Assembly (NCBI GenBank): GCA_030770535.1
Contig: JASVEC010000010.1
Span: 310,001 to 374,000 of the forward strand
Direction: 5' to 3'
Length of the DNA stretch: 64,000 nucleotides
Source of the DNA: Batkoa obscura
Taxonomy: Eukaryota > Entomophthoromycota > Entomophthoromycetes > Entomophthorales > Batkoaceae
The notes below the pieces were generated by a model. It had not been told where the DNA came from, ran no database searches, and saw only the letters and a list, made by a program, of their open reading frames with translations. Each line of letters opens with the position of its first letter. Position 1 is the stretch's first letter. Below, one piece after another: positions 45,622-57,557 of this stretch. The position numbers were made by a program, and so were the translations under genes.

Positions 45622-48310
45622 AATTATCTTCATCAAACTTAATAGCTGCTATTTTTTATTTTCTAATATTTAATATTATCAGTTTTTAGAACTTAAAATT
45701 CTTAAACTAAAAACTAATTTATTGAACATTACAGCTTCCACCTTGAAAAAATCAAATAAACTATAGCTATTATTATATAATAATCAAAGGTAAGAAAACT
45801 TATTATTTTATTAACTAGTTATCAATCAATCAAATTATGTATGATTTTATATACTTTTATTGTTATTTAATACGTTGTTAGAAAACGTATTGATATGTTT
45901 TTACAAGTAGTAGCTAGTATAAGTTTCTGTCACACAATTTAATCAACTTGACTAATCAATAAAACTATGAAGACAGTTTTAACTAGTTTAATTACTTAAA
46001 GTTTCTTTAGTATAGTTCAAGCTAATTTGATAAACATAAAAAACTGCCCTCTTTCTATGTGTTAACAAACGAAATTTTTTATTTTTATACATTTTACTTT
46101 ATCGAAAAAAAAGTGGGCATTTATTACTTGTTTTTGAAATTAGATTGTTGCTTTTATTGAAATAAGTGATAACATGAGAAAATTGAAATACTAACATTTT
46201 GATAATAAAAAATAATAAATACTAGTTTTTTATTAAAATTGGGATCCACTGTTTGTATATTTATAACTAAATAATCAATTTATTATCTATAATTATCCTG
46301 TTATGACTTTGAACAATGATTTATCATTTAAATATTTTATAGATATTAGCTTAGTTAAGATGGGCCTTAAAGTGTAAAACATTATATAGATAAAAATGGA
46401 GCTATTTTATATAGTCTAATTAGATTCAGCCTCTAATATAACCTTTCTTCATCTTTTCTTATACTTTCATTAGCAGTTTTACAAAAAAACAAGCTAAAAT
46501 AAAGCAATTTTCTAATACATTACTTAAGTTTAATAACGGAGTTTTAACCATCATAATAATTTTCACTTTTTACCACTCCTTTTTTATTAAGATTTTCATA
46601 TCAAACAATCAATTGGACGGTTTCTTAACATTTAACAACTATTTTTATATAACTGTATAAATACTCGATCCCATTATTCTATTTCTTCGAATTTATCTAT
46701 TTGTCTATTCATCTTGAATTATAGAGCATTTACAATTAAGCATAAAAATTCATCATTTTGCTTTGTATTTTATATTTAATTAATAGAATATACCCTGTAA
46801 TTATTCAATCAATTAGAAGTATTGAAAATATTCTATATCGTTTTTATTTATAAATAAAAAGGCAGTTTGATACTCATTAAGATACTATTAAGAAAGTTTA
46901 TTAAATAACCTTATTTTAAAATGTTATGTTAAAACTTAATAATACTGGAAAAATAATCATACTTTCTAAATATAGTAAAATAAGAGAATTTGTATTTTAA
47001 AGCACAAAATTGCGAGAAAACTAAATTGAAAAAGATACTTTTTGCAATTCCAACTTAGTTTTTAATTCAACTGCCATTAAAACAAATTAAATAATCAAGT
47101 TAACTTTAAATGTCCAATTTATAATTTAGGATCCACTATCCACTTATTAACATGATTCTTTTAACCTTCCAACCAATAACAGTTAAAAGAGATTTAAGTT
47201 CAAGTTCAATCTTCTTGTAAATTAGGTTCAACTAGTATTATTGCCTAATTAAAAAAAAATTGAAACCTAAGAAAACTTCAGAATAAACTATACTACTCTA
47301 ATTTTAGAACTCATTGAAAATATGGTTAAATATCTAAATTTTATTAAGCTAAATATTCAAATAGGTATCATTTAACTGCTTATTCTTTTTCTTACTTTGG
47401 GTATAGTGAGAACACAAAATATTCATAGATTGCTGTGTTTTGCAATTATTGATTATAAAATAAATAAAATAAAATAAAATAAAACAATTCAATAGCCTAA
47501 AATCTTAGATATGTAAGGATCATTTTTCAATGTATTAAAAACTAGTTTATAAATAGATCAATTCACAAATGACTTTATAAAATCGTTTGAATTGAAGCTT
47601 ATTATTATCCCTGATTATTTGATGATTATTTTAACTTAGGATATTAAAACGAATCATTTTAATCTGAAAGAATATTAATCTTAAACAATTTGAAGTTAGT
47701 TAACAATTTCTTAAACTATTTTATTTAGATAAACTTAATAATCAAAGTGATATATTTCGATTTCTTTTATTAAATAGAACTATCTTTTTATTGAAACATC
47801 GTTTTGATGCTGTACTTCATTGTTTATTCTTGAGTTTGAATTCTTTAATTCACATAATACTTTATTAGCTTCAAATTAACGAATCAAATTAAATTGTTAC
47901 TTTAGTAAAGTTTTTTCAGCTATTTTTAGGGAAAAATAACAAATGGCAACTTCAGGGTAATCAACAAAAGAACGTTTTGTTTTGAAGTAGTTTTGGTTAA
48001 TAAGTTTAACCAAAACGATTTATTTAGAATATAAAAAACAAGGGAGATTTCGATTCATTCTAAAGATTATAAATTTAAGGATAAAATAAGTAAAGGTGTG
48101 ATGAACAATATGATCTTAACGAACATTGTTGATTTCTAATAATACGTGTTAAAATGTAAAAAAAGTGTTCAATTACAACTTAATTTAGTTAAAATCCATT
48201 TGACTATATCAAGTTGATGAATGTCTTTTCAAACTGACAATACTAATTTCGTGTTTTTTATTATTATAATTTTTATTTGATTTATTTATAATGTGTAACA
48301 AGTCTATTTT

Positions 48311-48385
48311 ATATTTTATATTATATATTATATATTATATATTATATATTATATATTTTATATTATATATTATTTTATTTTATTT
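48311..48385. repeat. (TATATTA)n tract
   Basis: Pure A/T tract of repeated ATATATT/TATATTA units, about 75 bp, self-complementary and likely unstable. Confidence 0.8.
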
Positions 48386-49394
48386 TAAAATATATATGAA
48401 AATAATTATTAATTTTATACATTTAAATTAAAATAATAAAGTTTTATTATGAAGGAAGAGGTGAAATTCAATTCATTTTATGTTGTTTCAAAATTAAAGT
48501 TTAAACATTATGTTTTAAGTAAGCAGTAATTATTATTTAAGTGAATTGAAATCTGAATCAATATTCAGTTATAATTGAAATTCATTATTATATATTATTA
48601 AGCGTATTATGTTATTCATGTTTTAATAGCTATTATTCATTTTCTTTTGTTGATAATTTTTTAATTGATCATGATCTAATTTTATTTTCATGGTATTTGA
48701 ATATGATATTTGTTGATTTTAATTCTACTTACAATTAGCACCCAAACGTTATAAAAGTCAAGTTTGGAGTTAAAATTTAGTAAGCATGTGTTTAGGTTTT
48801 TTGAAATCATCTAAATATTTTCAATAACCAAATAATTCTAATATAATTGGTTAATAGTTTAAACTAATTTTGTTTTATTGGTTGCTTTTATTTCCTTATC
48901 TTCAGTTAAAGCCTCAAATCAATAAAAAGCCAATTAACAATGATGGTAAGATGATCGTTAAAATCAACTTATAAAGCCAATAGTATTTAGCCATTTAAAA
49001 CGATTCTCCCCAGAAATTCATAAATATTGGTCATTGATTGGATAATATGAAGAATAATCCATCATTAACTAGTAAAGTATCCCTAACCAATAATAGCAAT
49101 AAATCCAAAAAATATAAATAGAATGGGTAGAGAACCCAAATTTAAAAAAGTTTTATCTTTTAATTCTAATCTAATATTTTTATACTAATTTCATTCCCCT
49201 TATAATTTAAAACAATATCAATTGATTAATTTGTAAATTACATTAACCTCCTTTAACCTAATTCATCAACCTTTATTAGAAGTATATAACTTTACGTATT
49301 TTTAAATAATTTTTCAACAAAGAGAGATTCAATTCGATACAATCTCTTTTCTCAGTTTATGTATATTTGGTTATAAATAATAATAATTTTAAAA

Positions 49395-50659
49395 ATGATA
49401 AGTTTACTCGGCTGCGCCGAAACCGTATTAGCTAATTCAACTCAAAAGCATCTATCTGTACATGAAATTTTAGATGGAATTATGCAATCCGATTTTGATA
49501 ATTTAACGAGTAATAATGCTTATACTACATTAGCCTCAGCACTATTTACAGAAATTCAAAAACCTGGTTCTAAGTTTGAAAGAAGTGGAAATAAGTTTAC
49601 ATTAAGAAAGGATCAATCAACCCCAATGAATCAAACACCTGATATTACCTTATGTAATCGTAGGCGTAGACGTACCACTTCTTCTTCAAATGGTTCCTTT
49701 TCTTCACCTAAACTAATTTCCGAATCAAATGGTTTAGTTAAATTATCGACATCTACTAACCCACCAAATCGAGTACGTGCTAACCTTAATTATTCAAAGG
49801 TAGCTGCTCATAATGAGCCAATAGTGCGTAGTAATGTAAAAGGCAAGAAAAAAGTTAGTTTTGCATTAGAACGAAATGAAATAATACTAGTTGAAAGGTA
49901 TGTTAGCGAAGTACTACCATTCCCATGTTTGTAAAAATATTATTTATTATCACATAATTATGTTATATAAAATTAATTTTATAAAATTAATAGAATCTTT
50001 AATATCACACTTCATCCTCCCTTCATTTTTTAATTTGTTTATAATTTTTTAAAACTAATAAATCATTTTATCATGTACCTCTTTTAATTCTCTAATCTCT
50101 TATATTTAACCGCTTTTAATTTTGTGAAATTATTTAAATAAGCAGAAGCCAAGCAATTATTAGGTAATAAAAGTTCTTTTGACGTTTTTAAATTATTTCA
50201 TCTTGCCCAGTTTGAAGATGGGTAATTAACAACATAATACCAACATGATTCAATTCGAAATCATAGCATAAAAACAAAGACAAATGATAATGCATTAAAA
50301 CAACTTTTATACCCAACCTTGTTTTAATTAAAAGTGAAAGATAAATAAACTAGTAACAAAGATGTTTATAAAAAAAATTAAAAATATCGGTTCAATTTAG
50401 GGAGGAATTTTTAATTAATCAATATAAAGATACCCTTGATGATATGGAATGTGTGGAAGTTGAATTAATTTTATTTAAAAAAAGGGAGTTGTGGGCTTCC
50501 ATAAGAAAAACAATTGCTCAAAACAATATTAAAAGTTTGCTGCTACCAGCTTCCAAAGAAATTGAAGAAATACAGATAATGCCGATAATTTTAGAAATAA
50601 AGTTAATTAGACTTAATCTAAGTTTTCATAAACTGGGCACTGAAAGGTACCCAAAGTAA
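49395..50659 (+). CDS. HARE-HTH (ASXL-type) domain protein
   Basis: Residues 3-75 (SLLGCAETVLANS ... LSVHEILDGI ... LASALFTEIQKPGSKFERSGNKFTLRKD) match the HARE-HTH winged-helix fold of HB1/ASXL proteins: helix, 'eIl..i', Ser/Thr-rich turn, 'L...I', then F.r.g..f.L. A disordered linker follows with an RRRRR basic run. Exon 1 is 49395-49897, exon 3 is 50401-50659 (EEFLINQYKDTLDDMECVEV ... RELWASIRKT, helical). Exon 2 is 50174-50221 if donor 49898 (GTATGT) is joined to the weak acceptor ending 50173. This keeps frame and gives 269 aa. Alternatively the first part is a complete 179-aa protein ending at 49934. Likely nuclear chromatin-related; inference from the domain. Confidence 0.65.
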
Positions 50660-51764
50660 GATTTTTATTTATTGATATGAGATCTACAATGACTGGTGGA
50701 ATCATAGTAACTCAAAGTCCAGTTCTTCAATCGATTTTTATTCCTTTGGACAGTCAAATCTTCTTTGGCACCCTATTATTGTTTATTAATGAAATTATGG
50801 CAAGATTATATTCTTTAGTTATTGTACATATACGTTTGTTTTATAATCGCTTGTAAACAATACTTATAATATTCAATACTTATAATATTCAATACTTATA
50901 ATATTCAATACTTATAATATTCAATACTTATAATATTCAATACTTATAATATTCAATACTTATAATATTCAATACTTGTAATATTTAACAATCACAACAT
51001 CATTTTTAAAACAAATTAAATAATTAAATTAGATTAATTCAAATTTTAAAATGCTCACTTCTAAGTTCGAAAATTTACGAACTTATTTATTGAACATTTA
51101 AAATTGTTTTTACTTTTCTTTAGTTTATAGATTGAATTATGAATTTGACATTCATATTATATACCATCATCTTTTGGTAAAATAGTAGCCACTTAAATTA
51201 ATTGCCTTAAACTTAGCTAACTACTAACTGCGGGTATACTCTTAAAGTTGAGATGAAAACAAAATTAAATTATTTAGAATCAAGATAACAAAATTGGGAC
51301 TTTAATAATAATATGTTTTAAATAAAATCATTATACTTATTAGTTACTTTTTTGTATTTTTTTTGTATTAAACAAGTATCTAAACTTTTAATATTATAGA
51401 GTATATTGGCCTTTCATTTTTATCTTCAATCTTGTTATTTGTCTATAAAAATTTATATAAAAAGGAAACTAAAGCCGATTTTTAACCTATCTTTTTTAAA
51501 AAAACCTTGCAAACTTCTAAAACTCTGCTTAAATTAATGTAATTCTAGTTTACCCTCCTTTTTCCATAACCTGTTAGCCCTTTACTTTTTATATTTATGT
51601 TTTTATCAAATACTTTTAGAAATAAAGAGTTTAGATGTATTTATATTTTTTAAATTTCAAAATAAAAAATTCAAACATTTATTAATTATTATTTATATAT
51701 CATTTTAAATCATTTTGATATTAAAATTAAATATATTTATAATTTATACATAATTAGTTGAAAT
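50660..51764. other. Intergenic stretch with a minisatellite
   Basis: AT-rich; apart from the 16-bp tandem repeat at 50860-50986 nothing is recognised. Confidence 0.55.
50860..50986. repeat. 16-bp minisatellite, about 8 units
   Basis: Tandem units of AATACTTATAATATTC, nearly identical, with divergence (CTTGTAATATTT) only in the last unit. The low divergence suggests recent expansion. Confidence 0.9.
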
Positions 51765-53110
51765 TTTTTATTCAAATTTGGTATAAAATTTTTAATTTTT
51801 AATTGTAAAAAATATTGTTTATATCTTAATATTAATATTAATATTAACAACTATAATAAAAAATTAACTGTTAGTATATTGTATATATATAGCACTTTAA
51901 TATGAAATACAAAAAACTTTTTATTATAATATTTTTTCAAAATTTTATTATGCCTAATTTAATAAACCTATTTTATTTTTTATATTATTTTTATTAGTTT
52001 TTTAAATATATTATTTTTAATATAATGTGAAATATGAAATATCGCTTTGTCAACCCCATGGTTAATTATAGTATAATAATCGGCTAAGCTATTGTGTTTT
52101 CGATTTTAGAGACAATTAATCCCACATGCTTTTATTTTGATTTCCTATGAGAATTTCTATCTTCGTCTCAAAGAATATTATCCTCTCGTTTTGATATCTA
52201 TATTTGTCGGAGTATAAAAGAGATTCTAAAACATAGTAGCTAGAGGCTTTTTAACTGAATTATTCCCTGATATCTCGAGCATTTAATAAAGTCAATAAGT
52301 TTTCTTAATAGTATTTTACATAGATTTTACATTAGCATTGTCTATTCTATTTGTCTTATATAGTCTGTAGCCTATTACGTGTTATTCTCCATAATTTAAG
52401 TCTATCTTAGTTACATAAACTAAGACCTTTCGACTTATAGTGTAGTCAACCAGGCAGTAACTGTTTTTGATTCCAATCACTGAGTACCAGATTTTACAAT
52501 CACTTTTTTTTTATTTATAAATCAATTTTAATTATTAAAACTAGGATTTTTTAATCTATATAAAATATTATAGTCTATTACATGGGGATGTATTTTATGT
52601 CTAACAATTTTTCCGTCCAAATAGGGCTTAAAAATAGAAAAAGCAATGAAACCAGAAAAAACATCCCTATATACTATTTTCACAATCCAAGTCTATTTTA
52701 ATTATATAAACTAAAGCCTTTTAACTACAGCTAATTAATTAAGCAAAAACTGTTTTTAATTTTAATTTATATAAACTAAAATAGACTTGAATTATGAAAA
52801 ATGGAGTATAATAAGCTATAGATTATATGAAATAAACAATATTGCTCTAAAAGTTATATAAAACAATATAAAATTTAAGTTTTATTAAAAAATATAATAT
52901 TAAAAAACAATTTAATAAAAAGCTTTGAATTATTATATTAAGAAGTTTTTTTATATTTTAATTAAATAACTATATATATATAAAACATGACAATAATTAT
53001 TTCTTGTTATAATTGCTAAATATAAATATTAAAATAAGGCAATAATATTTTTTATAATGAAGTAATATAAATTTTCACAGCAAATTTAAATTTATAAACA
53101 TAAAATATGA
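51765..53110 (+). repeat. Diverged dispersed repeat, right copy
   Basis: Collinear with 1-840: ATTCAAATTTGGTATAAAA near 51770, CACTTTAATATGAAATACA near 51893, and TTGCTAAATATAAATATTAA near 53013 followed by CACAGCAAAT near 53078. Inside it, 52300-52490 and 52680-52870 contain related blocks in both direct and inverted order (AAGTCTATCTTAGTTACATA at 52401; ATATAAACTAAAATAGACTT at 52766 inverted), so part of it can fold back. A MITE sits between these blocks. Family not recognised; no coding capacity seen. Confidence 0.5.
52580..52672 (+). mobile_element. MITE copy 14, internally shortened
   Basis: Forward copy ACATGGGGATGTATTTTATG ... AACATCCCTATAT lacking about 12 bp of the AAGAATTTTACT block. 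It is inserted between the inverted blocks of the dispersed repeat. Confidence 0.85.
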
Positions 53111-53207
53111 TAAGAAGTAAGTTATATAGAATACTATAATTATAAAGTGTTTATTAGTAATTTATATAAAATAGCGACAATGAATATAATAAATAACAAA
53201 ATAAATA

Positions 53208-53313
53208 TATATGGGGGCGTATTTCTATGTTTAAGAATTTTACTAACAATCTTTCCACTCAAACAGCACTTAAAAGATGAAAAAATGATAAAACCAAAAA
53301 AACATCACTGTAT
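53208..53313 (+). mobile_element. MITE copy 15
   Basis: Forward copy ATATATGGGGGCGTATTTCT ... AAACATCACTGTAT with interior CTTTCCACTCAAACAGCACT. Confidence 0.85.
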
Positions 53314-53367
53314 CATCTATTAATAGTACCTATAAATAAGTTCAAAAGCTGTCTAAGTATTAATAAA

Positions 53368-53471
53368 TATGGGGATGTTTTTTTTGATTTCATTATTTTT
53401 CCATTTTTTAAGTGTTATTCGAGTGGAAAAATTGTTAGTAAAGTTCTTAAACAAAAAAACACTCCTATATA
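53368..53471 (-). mobile_element. MITE copy 16
   Basis: Reverse copy ATATGGGGATGTTTTTTTTG ... AACACTCCTATAT, 55 bp from copy 15 in opposite orientation. Confidence 0.88.
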
Positions 53472-54264
53472 TTACTTTAAACTGTAAAAAAGTCAAAATC
53501 GAAAAAAACTTAAATATCAATAAAGTATAAATATAGGCAAAGTTGCCTTTTTAATAAAATCAGTTTTGAAATACTTAATACCAGTAACTAGTAAATAGTT
53601 AAAAATTATAGCTTGTCATTTTTAGCAGATTTGTTTTTTATTCAACCTGTAGTTTAGTCATTATTAGTATACTAATTTTTTCAGTTGAAAACAAAACTAT
53701 AAAATATAATAAGCAGTAATTTATAAATAAGTTAGTTTGAAGACTTGGTTTAATTCTGTCTGATATAGATTTTTAGTAAGGATTGTGAATTAAGCACGAA
53801 GTGCTAGGAATTAGCCGCTTCTTTGCTTAACTTTAAAATTACTCATAGGAATGTTTTTTCAATATTATTTAATACTTCAAAACTTACGCTACTAGAAAAT
53901 GAGCAAAAATGAAATAGTGAATTTTATTCTTAATTTTAATTGAGCTTTTAAATTTACCCAAATAAAAAAGGCAAACCCTATTTATACTTTTTAAAATCTA
54001 TTTATATCTTAAAATGAACAAGGTTGAAAGAGATAGACTAATTTTAGAATGCGGATAATTAACTGGCAGTCAAGTGATTAGGACTAAGGGATACTTACAA
54101 AACAAATATACAGAAAATAGAAGATATAATTACTTTTGATAAAATACAGTTATTGAACAACTTTAAAAGATTTATATGAGAAAATAACAAATAATTTTTT
54201 AAATTTAAAAAAATCAACTCTCAATTTTAAAGTTTGAAAATAAACAGCAGGGATAGATCAAAAT
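53472..54264. other. Intergenic stretch
   Basis: AT-rich sequence upstream of the first PPxY-family gene; no gene or repeat copy recognised. Confidence 0.5.
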
Positions 54265-54879
54265 ATGGCTCAAGCAAATGCCATCGAGTTATCTACAACT
54301 AATAGTAATGAACCATGGCTAGGAGACACTAATATAAGAATAAATCATTTGAAAAAATTTCATTTAGAGCTACATTACACTTTAAAGCGTAATCTCAATC
54401 AAGTCTGTTATAAAGTAATGATGTATGGTGATATTCATTTGAAAAAAGAATTGAAAGCAGTTATCATACGCACATACATTTTTCGAATAATTTTAACACT
54501 ACCTTTAATTTCAGGAGTGTTATTTGGATTTAGTTATATATTTCTGGATCAAAAATTATACCAATATTACTCCCTAGTTATCATTTTGGGTCTCTCCATC
54601 TTTATTGGTGTTCAAGTATATGTAAATTTATCAAAGTTGATTATATCATTAGATTAATTAAAATTCTAGCTTTTAGATCGACGTCTAAGATCAATACGTG
54701 ATACTGAAACTTTTTTAAGGGTAAATAAGCGTTTAATTCCACGTCTAGAGGCTAATGAAAGGGCAAGTTATGAATTGGAACTTCAAAGGATTATGCATCT
54801 ACCTGATGTGGAGAGAGTAGATTACGTGCCAAAACCACCTAATTATGATCAAATTGATAACTCGCCACCTGGTTATTAA
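54265..54879 (+). CDS. PPxY-tailed two-span membrane protein, paralogue A
   Basis: Two exons (54265-54621, 54670-54879), 48-nt intron in phase 0, 188 aa. Not recognised. N-terminal ~40 residues polar; then a conserved block LHYTLKRNLNQVCYKVMMYG and DIHLKKELK. Two transmembrane segments (about 72-92, TYIFRIILTLPLISGVLFGF, and about 98-119, YYSLVIILGLSIFIGVQVYV). Then a basic helical region (LDRRLRSIRDTETFLRV) and a tail with PPNY and PPGY, the PPxY type that binds WW domains of Nedd4/Rsp5-class ubiquitin ligases. A role as ligase adaptor or trafficking protein is inference. Paralogue B (55644-56308) has the same intron position and layout. Confidence 0.75.
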
Positions 54880-55643
54880 CCCATCAGCTAATAACTTATT
54901 TTGCTATTTAAGTTTTTTGTTTTTCGTTATCTTAACAAATAAGGAACACAGTTTGACTTAAGAGAGTTTATTATACGAACTACCAGTGTATAAAAACAAG
55001 CTTAATAAAATGAAACTATCTAATTATAACGGACAGTATTATATAAGTTTAAAGTTAGTATAGAATATCCTAATAGGTTGAATACAGCCAAATAAATCTA
55101 GACAAGTGGTTCTTTATAAAAATTTTAACTTGAAAGACTAAGTACAACTATAATAATATAAGTAATATATTTAAGCTTTATTTTAGTATCATTAATAACC
55201 TATAAAAATTACCGTTTTATGTATTAAACTTATTTTTATAGAAAGCTATAGATCCTAAACCCTACAATTATAATTATTTTCTACTACAACAGCTATCGCC
55301 TTTTATAGCCAATATTAAATTTAATAAATTAACCATTTTTACAAGAACATTTTATATTGTGTACCTTAAAATTTCACTAAAACCAAATAGTTATGCACTC
55401 TTTTTAGGACTGTTCACAGCTAACTGGAGGCAAAATGACTACTATTAATATGTTATTTAGCAAAATGGAAAAAAATTAGATAAATAGAAGTATTGTTTCT
55501 AAAAGAGTAAAATTTAAAAAAAAATCTTTTTTACTACATTGATTCAAAAGTTTAAATAGAGAGAGAAAACGATGGTTTTAAATTATTAAAAAAAAAACAA
55601 ATATTTTAAAGTTTAGAAATAACCAGCTATCTTAACTTAGCTT
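54880..55643. other. Spacer between paralogues A and B
   Basis: AT-rich; no gene or MITE recognised. Confidence 0.5.
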
Positions 55644-56308
55644 ATGAACCTATGGAGTACCATTGAATTATCTACAATGAGGTATGATGCTCAACCTCCA
55701 GAATCTACTGATCCATTACAAGGATTTTATCTGGAGTCGGAATACACTTTAAAGCATAATATTGATCAAGCTTGTTATAAAGTGATGATGTATGGTGATT
55801 TAAGTTTAAAGAAAGAATTAAAAAAAGTAATAATACGCACCTTTTGCTTTCGAATGTTTTTGGTCTTACCTTTAGTATTGAGCGTAGTTTTTGGGGCTTC
55901 ATTTATATTCACAGGTGGAAAGTACTATTTTTATTATCTATTACTTATCTTTTCACTCTTTGTTCTTGGTTTCAGTATTCAGCTTTATGTAAGTCTGTTT
56001 TTCTATTTTCCATACTTATAAATTAATGAAAGTCTTAGTTTTTAATTCATTACTTAAGATCAGTTCGTAGTAGAGAAAGCTATATAAAATTAAATAAGGA
56101 TATGGTCACTCGTTTTGAGACACTTAGAAGGGTAAGAGATCAATTTGTAGGTGAACGGGCAGACCCCCAGCCTGAAACAGAAAGAGCTATGTATACTTTA
56201 CCTCCACCTCCACCAATATATAATGAGTTTGACAATTTGCCACCCTCTTATGAACCTGCCAGTTTATCACCTACTTATGAATCTGTTAATAATTTAGATT
56301 TACATTAA
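55644..56308 (+). CDS. PPxY-tailed two-span membrane protein, paralogue B
   Basis: Two exons (55644-55988, 56039-56308), 50-nt intron at the same position and phase as in paralogue A, 204 aa. The conserved block is ESEYTLKHNIDQACYKVMMYG and DLSLKKELKKVIIRT. Two membrane segments follow (FCFRMFLVLPLVLSVVFGAS; YYFYYLLLIFSLFVLGFSIQ), then a basic region (YLRSVRSRESYIKLNKD). The tail is Pro-rich with PPPPPIY, PPSY and SPTY motifs. The start at 55644 aligns STIELST with AIELSTT of paralogue A. Tail motifs are reshuffled relative to A while the membrane core is conserved, which fits a family kept for its membrane anchor plus WW-domain contact. Function unknown. Confidence 0.75.
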
Positions 56309-56653
56309 AAAACTTCATGTTTTAATTGCTTTCATTTTTTCGAAAAATAATTAATGACAGTTGCTAGAACCATTTAGTATAAACTATTAGCGAATATAAG
56401 CACAGTAAGATAATATTGACTTTAGCGGAAGGTTTAAATATGAATAGTAGTATCGATTTTGGGCGTAAAATTAATTTCTAATGGATTAATATACTATAAT
56501 TTGCTCATCTAAAATAATACTAACCGTAAGCAGGTTTTAATTTTGTATCATGTAATTCTAATAAACTGAATCCTTAATATATAGGCTGCACTACGGTATT
56601 GTAATAATTTTTACGCTGCTATTTAAGAAAAGTAAATTTTTAATTTTGACATC

Positions 56654-56759
56654 ATACGAAGGATATTTTTTTGCCTTCATTACTTTTTCCATCTTTTAAG
56701 CGCTATTTGAGTGGAAAAACTATTAACAAATTCTTAAACAAAAAAATACATCCCCATAT
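56654..56759 (-). mobile_element. MITE copy 17
   Basis: Reverse copy ATACGAAGGATATTTTTTTG ... ATACATCCCCATAT; the right end is perfect, the left decayed. Confidence 0.87.
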
Positions 56760-56919
56760 CGTTTTTACAGTAGTAAGTTAAATATCAAGCATACATCTTT
56801 TTACATTATAATGAAAGTAAATAACCATCCTAAAGTTCACCAATGAAATTCTTTTCAATACATCAATTATTTCTTCTTATAGTCGGAGTTTAGTTTAAAA
56901 ATAAGAACATTTTTCAATG

Positions 56920-57019
56920 TATGTGGATGTATTTTTGTATTTAGGAATTTTACAATCTTTTTGTTCAAATAGTGCTTAAAAGATGGAGAAAGTAATGGAG
57001 CCAAAAAAAATCCCCATAT
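56920..57019 (+). mobile_element. MITE copy 18
   Basis: Forward copy TATGTGGATGTATTTTTGTA ... AAAAATCCCCATAT with a small internal deletion near TTTACAATCTTTTTGTTC. Confidence 0.85.
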
Positions 57020-57257
57020 ATTGAATTTTTAATAAAATTAAATGGGGTTGTCCGAATTGGTTTCAGAATTTACTTGGAAGTTAATCCAGATTTAAAATTT
57101 AAAATTTGTGTCTAACGTAATGGTTAAATCTAAAAAGCCTGAATTAAATATCTCTATCTAAAACTTATTCTAATTGTTTCCTTTTCTTAAATAGCTAATT
57201 TTACTAATTATATAAATATACTTATTTGAGTTTATTTTTTGTTGAAATAAAAACAAA

Positions 57258-57557
57258 ATGCAAACTTTCATAACTAAACTTCGAAATGGAATTTTTGAGA
57301 ATTTCAATACAATAGGGAGGAGTACACAATATAAACATTGTAATTCATTTATATCAATTTTGAAAGTTACTTATAACAACCCAAGGTTTATGGAATTTTA
57401 TAATAAAATAAAACAAAGAAAAGATATATTATCAAAGTTTACTATCGATAATGGCGATGTATTTTTGTGTTTAAGAATTTTACTAATAAATTTTCCGCTT
57501 AAACAGCGCTTAAAAAATGGAAAAAATAATGAAGTCAAAAAAAACACTCCCTTATAG
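57258..57557 (+). CDS. ORF whose C-terminus is a MITE, 99 aa (doubtful gene)
   Basis: The first ~66 codons are unique, moderately charged sequence (MQTFITKLRNGIFENFNT ... FYNKIKQRKDILSKF). The remaining ~33 codons read through MITE copy 19 (GDVFLCLRILLINFPLKQRL...), and the stop falls at the MITE's right end. Either an old gene has been truncated by the insertion, with the element now supplying its tail, or the frame is fortuitous. No homologue recognised; no splice sites needed. Confidence 0.3.
   Translation: MQTFITKLRNGIFENFNTIGRSTQYKHCNSFISILKVTYNNPRFMEFYNKIKQRKDILSKFTIDNGDVFLCLRILLINFPLKQRLKNGKNNEVKKNTPL
57450..57555 (+). mobile_element. MITE copy 19, inside an ORF
   Basis: Forward copy ATGGCGATGTATTTTTGTG ... 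AAAACACTCCCTTATA. One full frame through it is open for about 33 codons. Confidence 0.87.

Larger units (their letters stand above)
44917..49394. other. 4.5-kb gene-free stretch
   Basis: AT-rich, no credible gene. Contains MITE copy 13, an (ATATT)n run at 45588-45621, an (AAAAT)n run at about 47456-47484 and an (ATATT/TATAT)n tract at 48311-48385. No tRNA or structured RNA recognised. Confidence 0.6.
56309..57257. other. Intergenic stretch with two MITEs
   Basis: Copies 17 and 18 of the MITE family; otherwise AT-rich. Confidence 0.55.
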
